Source: Haliclona indistincta
Taxonomy: Eukaryota > Porifera > Demospongiae > Haplosclerida > Chalinidae
Assembly: GCA_964017065.1 (NCBI GenBank)
Contig: OZ024783.1
Coordinates: forward strand, 16,564,561 to 16,628,560
Length of the DNA: 64,000 bases
Direction: 5' to 3'
Shown: piece after piece, positions 57,101-64,000 of the stretch
Numbering within the stretch: position 1 is the stretch's first letter
Layout of the letters: the number at the start of each line of letters is the position of its first letter
Position numbers and translations under genes: made by a program
The notes under the pieces: generated by a model
The model's database searches: none
Told to the model about the DNA's origin: nothing
What the model saw: the letters and a program-made list of their open reading frames with translations, nothing else

Positions 57101-60100
57101 CGAGAGTCAAACTTTATTTAATTTCAAGAGCTTTCTTAGGCATTTGCTAAGGAATATCAATAAATTGGTTCAAATCTGCAAAAATAATTGGACGAAATAA
57201 AAAAATAACGTGTTACAAGATGAACTCTTAAGAAAAGCATCAACCTTTGATGTTGACATTAATGTCCGACATGTGCTATTAAGTTGCAAGATGAGCGACT
57301 TCTTGCCAAGCTAAGTGCGGGTGATCTAATTGCACAAGATGCTCAGTATCAGTACCGTATCATTCTTTGGAGGCAGAGGAAATAAAACTACATGGGAGGT
57401 TTGGAAAGTGTATACAGATGTCACCCCAGCATTTTGTGCTTTGGCTGCTAGACCAACACCGCAAACTATTGACACATGGATAGAGAGAGTTGAAAGATTT
57501 GTAGTTTTGCTTTATGACCACACCAGTATATAGCCAGATGTGTGTTAATAGTGCTTGAATAGAACTATTTACTCAAAACGGAAGGACAATTGATGGACTG
57601 CCTCCAACAAAGGCTGCTCTTGTACAACACATTATGAAGCCTGCTTACCAAGCTGGTCACTGCTGGGGACAGACAATAGTTCCTCCACCAGAGCTGCCAT
57701 CACCAAGTCAATGGGGTTGGAGCGAAAGTACTGATGGAAATTGGGAAGTTAATTGGACTACTTTGCCAGAGGCTACACATGCTTGCAGAGAACTGATACG
57801 ATGTGGCTGTAAGAAAGGATGTAGAGGCCGTTGCAAGTGTCAAAAAGCTGCTCTTGAGTGTACGCACTTTGTTCTTGTGGTGGACTATGTGGTGACTGTT
57901 GAACAACGTATAAATCAATTGTCTTGCTATGATTGTTAAAAAAAATTCAAAATCAGTGTCAGAAAATAATTTTGGGCTATTTAAAACATTAATTATCACC
58001 AATTAAAACTGATTTTTTTCAAAATGCTCTATTTTTTTCCCAGGGAAAAAGCTGAGATGCCCCTATAGCTAAAAATATTCCTTGGCACACACTCTAACTA
58101 CACACAAAATTTCATGCTTGTATCATCTAAGAGCACAATCATTACACCTATCTGCTGTACTATCAGTGCAATGTTCACAAACTTGAAGCCATAACTCTCT
58201 TTCTCAGGCTCACTTACTAGTTAGCGCTAAAGTGTTAAGTTGATGAAATGCTAGATTGAACATTAGACATTAGACAGGTGTTTCAAGATAGCTGAAATTT
58301 GCTGTACCTCCTAGAAAGCAGTTTGCAGCAAATACACAAATGGTGAAAAATGGTGAAACAAAATTAATGGTGAAACTGCAGCCATCATCTTAATAACATG
58401 TAACTTGTTAACAAGTTTTAATCCATTGCCTTGGCACTTCCCACTCCTACTCTAATACTTTGCACTCTCATTATGCGCTCCTGATGTGTTCAGGATGCCT
58501 GTTTTAAACCATAGACAGTATAGTGAAGGAAAGGGACTGGCAACTCCTGAATTTTAGCGAGTTAGCGCGTGCAATCCTTGTTGTAATCGCGGAATGTGGT
58601 TATGCATGAATAACTTATGTATATACATGTAAGATGAAATCATTATAGTCATGCTAAAGATTGTAGTCTGCTCCTGAAGCTTCTTGTCTTTGCCACTGAC
58701 TTTTTTGTCTTCCACTTGTGCTCTTCCATCCACTGGGCAGCATAAGCATGCCCTCTCAAAGCTACATAGCCCTGAATTATCTTGGTCTAAGAGAAGAGAA
58801 GACAGTTTCACAAGTAGGCAAAATGAAGGACTCTCCAGTAGATAAAAGACTAGAGTTTGGAGATTCCAAGCTGTTGTGATACAGTGATTGACTACTGAGA
58901 CTAGAAGTGAGTCTGGAGAGGTTTATGGTAGGTAATACACACTCGTCAGGAGCAAGAGGACTACTGACAGGTGGAACTGCGTTAAAGTGACTAGATGGCT
59001 GATCTGATGCAGGAGATAGGATAGAAAGTGGAATAGATACTGTCATACTAGGCTTTTGTTTTCGTTTTTTGTGGTAGAAATATGCCTTCTTCCAATTTCT
59101 TCCCATCTATAACAGTGTGAAAAAACATAGCCCATCACACTTTTATAGCATATAATTATTATAGTTGAACCTCATTCACAAACACCTTAGCTTTATATTG
59201 TTTTAAAAGTTTGAAAATATTCCCTTAGTGAGAAAACGTTGCCAAAGTTAGCCCTACTAGTGATACAGGCAGCTATCTTATTTAACAGTGTGAGTGCCTC
59301 ATCCATCAATTTCATTGGTTAAGTATAGGCTATCCTCATCACAGAAGCTTCAGTAATACATAAAATAAACCCCTCTAGGCCAAAATCCTTCAAGCTTTTA
59401 TAAAAACGTTGCCAAAGTGAGATGCTTCACATAGAATGAAGAAGATAGTATACTTTGCTACATTTCCCCGTGTTGATAACTATACACAACTGTTAATACA
59501 GACTTGCCTTGGCTTAGAAAGGTAGTTTGAATCTAGCAGGACCTTCAGTCTCTCCTGCAGAGCCTGAATTCTATGTTTCCTTCTCTGACTTGGCTCTGGG
59601 TACGTGTGTACTATTGATATTCACCACGTGTTTAACACCTTAAATGCGCAAATCATTACAACACGGATTGCACACTATACTGTCTTATGTGGCTTAGTAT
59701 TGTAGCCAGCAAGGTGTTGATGAAGTTGCCAGTCCCTTTCCTTCACTATACTGTCTATGTTTAAACCCATGATTCAATAAACAGCTTTATCCTGCTATCA
59801 CTTGTTATATCTGGTTCTCATGGATCATAATCCAGTCGTGTGCTAGCCACCAGAGTTAAAAATGCTGACAGATTTAGTGTAATGAATGGTTTGTTGTGGA
59901 ACTATTCTGTTTACATTAGCAGCAGAACAGTCCTTAAACTGGTTTTATCGGGTTTTCAACCTGCTCACAAGCAGGTCCTAGTTTCAGTGGAACAATTTGG
60001 AACAGTTCTGTGCCTGTTTACACTAGTATAGAGCTTAGAGCAGTTCTGGAACCATTCCCAGCTCTAGTGTAAACTCGCTGTTAGCTGTACAGCGGTTTCT

Positions 60101-62894
60101 AAGTTTTTGCATAGACAATATCAAAATTGGAAGTAAGCACTGACCGATTCACTTTTAGTCAAGTTTACTCAAGGGGTGTTTCATTGGTCAACATCATACT
60201 ATTGGTTTTGCTGTCCTATGCATAAACTTCCATTGTACTTGTCCTCTGTGGTACCAAAGCATGTAGCTACTAACATGTAAAACATGCAGTGATTTACATG
60301 TATGACACTTGTACACATGACTTTGTGTACAATATCACACATGTATATAGCTAGCAGATTTTTGCAGTACATGTCAAATGATAATAGTATTTCCTGTGAT
60401 GTGTAGACACTATGTGTCATACTGTACTGGTACACAAGCCATCATCTGATACTGTAACAAGTAATAAAAAACATTTTAACCAAAATGCAAGAGATTTAGG
60501 GTTGGTACATTTATCGAAAAAGTATGGAAACAAGATTTTAAAATGAAAAGGATTGTAACAATAGCAGTGTAATGATACCTCCCTATTAAATTAACCACAA
60601 CTATCGAAAGCAGTTAATTTAGGGAGGTATCATTACACTGCTATTGTTACAATCCTTTTCATTTTAAAATCTTGTTTCCATACTTTTTCGATAAATGTAC
60701 CAACCCTAAATCTCTTGCATTTTGGTTAAAATGTTTTTTATTACTTGTTTCTTTTCTTGTTTATTAATGACTTAGTTGGCACTTATGCTAATACAGTGTA
60801 AAAGAGAACTAGCTATCACTGAGCTGACTGCATTCCGGCGATCAAGCGACTCTGCACTGAATATGCAACACGTATCATGCAACATTAGCTAAGCTTAGGC
60901 TAGCATTCTTACAAGCCTGAACAGACTAATCCAGTGTAACAGTGAAGATTTGCTCGTACAGACTGCTGTGAACACTGCAGCTAGTGGCAGCAGCACTCGC
61001 GTTCCAAGCAATTTGTACTAAGGTGCGCTTGTATTAGAATAATTGCATACACGGGCGTGCGCGAGTAGGCGTAACCTAGTAACGGAGTTCAAACAGAATG
61101 ATGGAATGGAGTCTGTTATGGACCAAAAATCGCTGTTTTCCTGAAAATACTCGTTTCTGCTAGTGTTTTAGGCTTAAATAGATATCAGGTGCACTGCTCC
61201 CAACGACTAGTGTAGTTTCTGTGTAGGTTTTGTCTCGAATAGCTCACTAGCCACGGTGCTAGGCTCTCTGAAGAAGAAGAAGAAGAAGAATAAGAAGAAA
61301 GAAGATGAACAAACGGGTGACCACGTGAACTCTGGTTTACCACCTTAGACCTGGTTTCTTGTGCTTCTGAAGGTCTCATTGTAATCGCACAAATCGTGTA
61401 AGGAGCTTCAGAACGTTAGATTAGCTTGAAACGCCTGTACGGCGAAGATATGGCAGTGCCGTAGTAGTGCCTCCAGGCGAGACGCCATCTTTTCATGCCC
61501 GTACCAACTGGCCTTATAGTCTTTAATAGTAGACTCATTGTAAGCGCTTACCTCTTAGGATAGCCCCTAGGTAGTTAAAATACCCCTGATGTCGTCAACA
61601 GCCAAGATATACGCGAATTATTGCGGTTAGCCTAAGTGTAGCCGCCATCTTGTATTCCGCCCAACCCTAAATATGCCACGACTACCGTGTGGCATAATAC
61701 ACTAGTTACTATGTTATTACCAACAAGACCAGTTACCATGTGTTGTGCTTGACACCACTTCACACTCAATAACCATGTGCTCTTCACTTGTTGTTTATTC
61801 TATAGAGTGGAAGGACAGCACTTCATTTCAGTGCAAGCTATGGTAACACAGCTGTAGCTGATCTGCTAATTACAGCTGGAGTAGCTACCGATACAACTGA
61901 TAAAGTGAGTTACATGTGTTTCTAGTGATATTGATATGTTGTGTTGTTGAACAAAGCTGTTCTCATAGAATACAATATAACTACTATACTATCGTAAAGT
62001 GCTTACTGTAGATTACACCATACATGTAGATACATGAGCCTGCATGTGTCTCTGTACCACTCTGAAGAAGGTATGAGGTCTTAAGCTGTCTTTATACCAA
62101 GTGTTTGTTAGCTATACTTGTCCTCTGTGATACCAAACTATACTAACAAATAGAAGCAGTGATCTATAATTTACTCTAATTATCTCATACGTTACCTTCT
62201 GTGCTGTACTATAATCAGTGAATTGAGAGTGGGGTCAGTAGTAGTTTTGTCAAAGTCACCTGTCAGCATAAAGACAAGCTTGGCTGATAGAGTGGTCTAG
62301 GATCACTACTCTAGTGAATAACCTTGTTGTCGTCTATACGTGCTCACTGAACCAGCACAGCCACTGTCCCTGTAATTCATCCTTGCCATAGGTCTTGTAG
62401 CTACCCACCATTATGATGTCAGCAGATGGTTTAACCCTTCCATTACCAATCCCTATCCATTACTGTATCAATGGTTCACAGAATCCTCTATTCAAAGAAC
62501 ACGTGTGAGAGATATGAGACATGTTTACCACAAAGACACTCACAGCACAGTTACACAACAACATCAGCCACCATCTGATACAAGGACCACACCTTTCATG
62601 GTGTGGTACAGGGGGCGGGGTCATGTAGAGTGTGGAAGTGTATATGTTCATGTATGGTTCAAGCTATGTTAGAATCAGTTTATGCAGTTTGGGTGTGTTT
62701 CTGGTTACAGTATGTATTGAAATGAACTGATTTCAAAGTCATTGTTTATTAACTGAGTCCATTTCTCATTTTTGGTTTGTGTGTGTGTCATGACTCACGC
62801 TGTTCTATTGTAACACTATAGTATGGTAAGACTCCACTTGATTATGCGAGAGAAGAGAATCATCAAGACGTTGTGGACTTGCTGGAGAAAGTTG
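42155..62894 (+). CDS. Ankyrin-repeat protein gene, one repeat per exon, incomplete at right edge
   Basis: Exons: 42155-42181; 42546-42572 plus 50362-50445 (one exon split by an insertion); 51381-51476; 52558-52656; 61806-61904; 62822-62894 (continuing beyond the window). Each downstream exon begins at the same point in the ankyrin repeat (RTPLMVSSWNGHSQVV, GGATALHYSAINGEAAV, SGRTALHFSASYGNTAV, YGKTPLDYAREENHQDVV) and joins in phase 0 with GT-AG borders, except the last, which ends in phase 1 at GTCAGT. Ankyrin repeats bind other proteins, and the partner is unknown. Introns are loaded with MITEs, transposon relics and minisatellites. Exons 4 and 5 are duplicates of each other with their flanking intron sequence. 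Exon 2 of this copy is destroyed unless the insertion is removed or bypassed. Confidence 0.75.
42855..42963 (+). CDS. Zinc-finger-like first exon inside the CACTA-like element
   Basis: An ATG 282 bp inside the element starts a 36-codon stretch, MASQVIFCSHCDDFVSRAPY, then YRHRRIRRD, ending at a GTACTT donor. The C-x2-C plus RH pattern recalls the N-terminal zinc site of large animal CACTA-type transposases. No continuation exon with transposase motifs was found, so it is probably the remnant 5' end of the element's gene. Confidence 0.4.
43230..43809. mobile_element. 580-bp MITE with TAG ends and 9-bp duplication
   Basis: Inverted ends of about 80 bp begin TAGTCTGGCAGCCCCGCCCC. The 9-bp GTCCATAGT flanks both sides (43221-43229 and 43810-43818). 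The TAG start and duplication length resemble the AcademH-like elements at 10257 and 26773, though the rest of the end is different. It is nested in the CACTA-like element. Non-coding. Confidence 0.75.
44651..44694. repeat. AC microsatellite
   Basis: An uninterrupted (AC)n run of about 43 bp. Confidence 0.95.
45667..47335 (+). repeat. Minisatellite: 15 units of 111 bp
   Basis: Units start GAACAGAGAAATAGCTCTGT and repeat every 111 bp (45667, 45778, 45889 ... 47225), with a partial unit at each end. One unit (46444-46558) carries a 4-bp insertion and is 115 bp. Units differ at only a few sites, for example TCTATC/TCTAAC and GCTATTG/GCGATTG. The variants are grouped, the last four units all being TCTAAC. 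Each unit contains ACAGAG...CTCTGT, a small hairpin. Homogeneity points to recent amplification. Confidence 0.95.
48125..48184. repeat. GA microsatellite in a purine-rich tract
   Basis: A (GA)n run of about 60 bp inside a 48000-48250 tract made almost only of G and A on the plus strand. Open frames across it on either strand are artefacts of composition. Confidence 0.95.
48606..48641. repeat. AC microsatellite
   Basis: An interrupted (AC)n run. Confidence 0.9.
49272..49870 (+). repeat. Tandem array, about five units of 111-112 bp
   Basis: Units beginning GTTCATTGTTCTGTTGTG start at 49364, 49475, 49587, 49699 and 49811, with a diverged unit before them (from about 49272). Each contains CTCTCATTCAGGTTATGTGC and ACGAAGTCCAAC. 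Unrelated in sequence to the 45667 array although the unit length is the same. Non-coding. Confidence 0.9.
51381..51476 (+). CDS. Ankyrin gene exon 3
   Basis: 32 codons after a TATACAG acceptor. It encodes RTPLMVSSWNGHSQVVRLLL and ends before GTATGT. It is one ankyrin repeat in phase 0 on both sides. Confidence 0.8.
52558..52656 (+). CDS. Ankyrin gene exon 4
   Basis: 33 codons after TTCTATAG. It encodes GGATALHYSAINGEAAVAEL with donor GTGAGT. The sequence from about 52395 through 52720 is similar to that around exon 5. Confidence 0.85.
53113..53832. mobile_element. 720-bp MITE with ~345-bp arms, TTAA-flanked
   Basis: The two halves are reverse complements separated by a short loop near 53460. 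The ends GGGGACGGTTAACAGTTTGC are bordered by TTAA (53109-53112 and 53833-53836). A TTAA duplication is typical of piggyBac and Kolobok superfamilies. No coding sequence. Confidence 0.8.
54731..55449. mobile_element. 719-bp MITE with ~310-bp arms, TTAA-flanked
   Basis: The halves are reverse complements (ends GGTGGCGGTATACCCGTTTT), bordered by TTAA at 54727-54730 and 55450-55453. The size is almost equal to the 53113-53832 element and the first bases are loosely similar, so they may be related families. Open frames in the arms read the same sequence in mirror image and are not genes. Confidence 0.8.
55550..55772 (+). pseudogene. C-terminal fragment of a Tc1/mariner-like DDE endonuclease
   Basis: The hallmark LPPYSPDLNP is encoded at about 55567-55596. 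A one-base shift follows, then a frame with HSFSKVKSFLLANED and ending DDDLDF at a TAA (55770-55772). The motif is characteristic of the third catalytic region of the Tc1/mariner/IS630 superfamily. No N-terminal part is present upstream, so it is a truncated relic. Confidence 0.6.
56285..57903 (+). pseudogene. Broken transposon gene with Cys-rich C-terminus
   Basis: The N-terminal part has a C-x2-C site (DWTECIICQ) and RLDDGGGIEATLNEHKAKWH. The C-terminal part has FFGGRGNKTTWEVWK, AYQAGHCWGQ, WTTLPEA and CGCKKGCRGRCKCQKAALEC, a CXC-like cysteine cluster. I recognise these blocks from abundant uncharacterised repeat-encoded proteins of cnidarians and sponges. The gene is broken by a MITE (56742-57214), by a frameshift near 57272, by a large deletion at about 57350 that removes the central region, and by another frameshift near 57868. 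It cannot make a working product. Whether the lost centre was the transposase core is inference. Confidence 0.6.
56742..57214. mobile_element. 473-bp MITE with CCTAAATTTAGG palindromes
   Basis: Ends AACACGTTATTTTTT are inverted at both sides with about 85-bp arms. Between the arms the 12-bp palindrome CCTAAATTTAGG occurs five times exactly (56855, 56879, 56979, 57045, 57086), with two variants (56910, 56939). It is inserted in the transposon gene at 56285-57903. Confidence 0.7.
58510..59759. mobile_element. 1.25-kb inverted-repeat element with 7-bp duplication
   Basis: Ends CATAGACAGTATAGTGAAGG are inverted and about 38 bp long, flanked by TTTAAAC (58503-58509 and 59760-59766). On the minus strand it holds a Ser/Pro-rich frame (59106-58777) after a TTATAG acceptor, and upstream at about 59580-59505 a basic coiled-coil-like piece (RRKHRIQALQERLKVLL). 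Ends starting CA with a 7-bp duplication would suit the P-element superfamily, but no catalytic domain is present. Confidence 0.6.
58777..59106 (-). CDS. Ser/Pro-rich frame inside the 58510-59759 element
   Basis: The frame starts MGRNWKKAYFYHKKRKQKPS directly after an intron-like acceptor and continues as low-complexity Ser/Pro/Leu sequence for 109 residues. It is probably an internal exon of a transposon protein. No family recognised. Confidence 0.3.
   Translation of the reverse strand: MGRNWKKAYFYHKKRKQKPSMTVSIPLSILSPASDQPSSHFNAVPPVSSPLAPDECVLPTINLSRLTSSLSSQSLYHNSLESPNSSLLSTGESFILPTCETVFSSLRPR
59767..60457. other. Ankyrin-gene intron sequence
   Basis: About 60340-60457 repeats sequence from the intron before exon 4 (about 51530 and 52410). 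Nothing coding is supported. Confidence 0.5.
60458..61694 (+). mobile_element. Hairpin-headed non-autonomous element, diverged copy
   Basis: The head is a foldback (60458-60757) with TTTTAAAATGAAAAGGATTG and complement. The body has a GAAGAAGAAG run, and the end is a hairpin CACG/CGTG region. Comparison with 52410-52470 shows the empty site: CTGTAATACAC became CTGTAA-element-TAATACAC, so TAA (or TA) was duplicated. At 1237 bp it is almost the same length as the 10656 copy (1238 bp), though the sequence is quite different except near the 3' end. Confidence 0.75.
61806..61904 (+). CDS. Ankyrin gene exon 5 (duplicate of exon 4)
   Basis: 33 codons after TTCTATAG, encoding SGRTALHFSASYGNTAVADL with donor GTGAGT. 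Its upstream intron matches that of exon 4 but is split by the element at 60458-61694. Confidence 0.85.
62822..62894 (+). CDS. Ankyrin gene exon 6
   Basis: It encodes YGKTPLDYAREENHQDVVDL and ends at GTCAGT in phase 1. Further exons must lie beyond 64000. Confidence 0.8.
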
Positions 62895-62997
62895 GTCAGT
62901 ACATGATAACATGAGCTACTGAGCTATGAAGTGTTGTAGAGTCTGACCACATCTACTATTACCATAGTCAACATACCAATAGTATACTCATCTATTA

Positions 62998-64000
62998 CAA
63001 GAAAATAAAAAGATTTCTAACGAAATCAAAAGGATGTAGGGATAAAGAAATCTGCTACTGGTCCACAATGTAAACCAACAAGGAGCAAGCATGGAATGGT
63101 AACACGATTGACTTGCTAACAGACCATAGATCCCTACATCAGTGGCTGTACATAACATTTTGGCTATACTATAATTATTTTGTCACAAGCTAACCAATGC
63201 ATGTCAGGTGTCAGTCAATAGCAACTAGCATATCTGCTGTAGTCAGCCACTGATGTAGGGATCTATGGTCTGTTAGCAAGTCAATCGTGTTACCATTCCA
63301 TGCTTGCTCCTTGTTGGTTTACATTGTGGACCAGTAGCAGATTTCTTTATCCCTACATCCTTTTGATTTCGTTAGAAATCTTTTTATTTTCTTGTTTGTG
63401 TCCTTTTTTCTTTTACAGTGAGTTTCAAATTTTTGGTGCAGTTCGAATTCGGCAAGATAATGTATCTCTTTTTTGTTTCCATCATTGGTTTAGTTTGCTT
63501 TTCTTGATAATTGCTTTTTAACTTGTAGCTCCTAAATGGTGAAACTAGCTCATGCATTCATGCATGCTGCAGCCTGGATGCACAGCATACGAGCCCCGCC
63601 CACTCTGGTTTAGAATTTTCTGTATGGCTGTGATACTATCTGGCAAGCAGCAGAACGGTGATACTACACGACCTTACTCTGTGAGTTGTTCTTCGAAGAC
63701 TCCAGACGCCAATATGCGCTCTCCATATGGCGATACTCTACATGTGTGTTTGGTCACGTGCGTATTACGTAATCACAATAATGGCGTCAAACACTTAGCT
63801 GACAACTGTTCGTGATCGTGAGCTCGTCAAATGTATATCGTCGTTTCGCTAAAAAGTAAGTTCAAAAGGCACATGCCAGGAGAATTTCACGACTGTTCGT
63901 GGGTGTTTATGTCTTGACACTGCTCGCGTAAAGGCGCTAGGCGAGTGGAAGAAAGAAGAATAAGAAAACGAAGATGACGAAAGTCGATTTTCACCGTTTC
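62998..64000 (+). mobile_element. Hairpin-headed non-autonomous element, copy cut by window end
   Basis: The foldback head (62998-63395) and most of the body match 10656-11893 and 34399-35591, including CATACGAGCCCCGCCCAC and the GAAGAAAGAAG region. The terminal hairpin lies beyond the window. Confidence 0.7.

Larger units (their letters stand above)
54210..58483. mobile_element. 4.3-kb inverted-repeat transposon, degraded and nested
   Basis: Ends CAGGAGC(A/G)CATAATGAG are inverted at 54210 and 58483, and similarity continues through TATTAGAGTAGGAG. The 7-bp ATGTGTT flanks both (54203-54209 and 58484-58490). A further inverted pair lies at about 54530-54715 and 58150-58320. Inside are a TTAA-flanked MITE, a DDE-type fragment, and a broken Cys-rich transposon gene containing yet another MITE. 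Superfamily is not certain. Confidence 0.65.

Overview
The window looks like animal nuclear DNA, most likely from a sponge (demosponge, Amphimedon-like). This is inferred from gene content, not from a database match. Coding DNA has GT-AG introns, many only 50-70 bp long. Recognisable gene types are a Roco GTPase with a death domain, paired LRAT-domain genes, a fibronectin-like membrane protein, an ankyrin-repeat gene with one repeat per exon, and a tRNA-Leu. Most of the remaining sequence is transposable elements, foldbacks and tandem repeats. No prokaryotic gene organisation or CRISPR is present.

Layout. 1-2018: nested inverted-repeat elements. 2019-6418: a complete-length but broken Ty3/gypsy retrotransposon with 193-bp LTRs and a 5-bp target duplication. 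6419-11893: non-coding DNA with foldbacks and MITEs. 12051-14738: Roco/death-domain gene. 15926-16320: a second pair of death-domain exons. 17130-18769: an inverted-repeat element built on ATCCATGGAT palindromes. 18875-21882: a probable type I membrane protein gene. 23234-23803 and 32336-32899: two LRAT-domain genes, the second lacking the catalytic cysteine. 24398-24481: tRNA-Leu(CAG). 26773-31904: a 5.13-kb DNA transposon between the LRAT genes. 34399-35591: a hairpin-headed repeat element.

35707-42569 is a nearly identical 3.49-kb tandem duplication carrying the first two exons of an ankyrin-repeat gene. The downstream copy of exon 2 is split by a 7.8-kb CACTA-like insertion (42573-50358) with a 3-bp target duplication. 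The remaining ankyrin exons (51381, 52558, 61806, 62822) lie in long introns full of further transposons, and the gene runs off the right edge.

The most interesting object is the 26773-31904 transposon. It has TAG-starting inverted ends, a perfect 10-bp target duplication, a RecQ-like helicase on one strand and a five-exon zinc-finger/GGDQLT-motif protein converging on it. This combination fits the helicase-bearing Academ (AcademH) lineage. A 365-bp element at 10257-10621 shares its ends and has a 9-bp duplication, so it looks like a non-autonomous partner. A second striking point is that the upstream tandem copy of the ankyrin gene's first exons could bypass the exon destroyed by the CACTA-like insertion.
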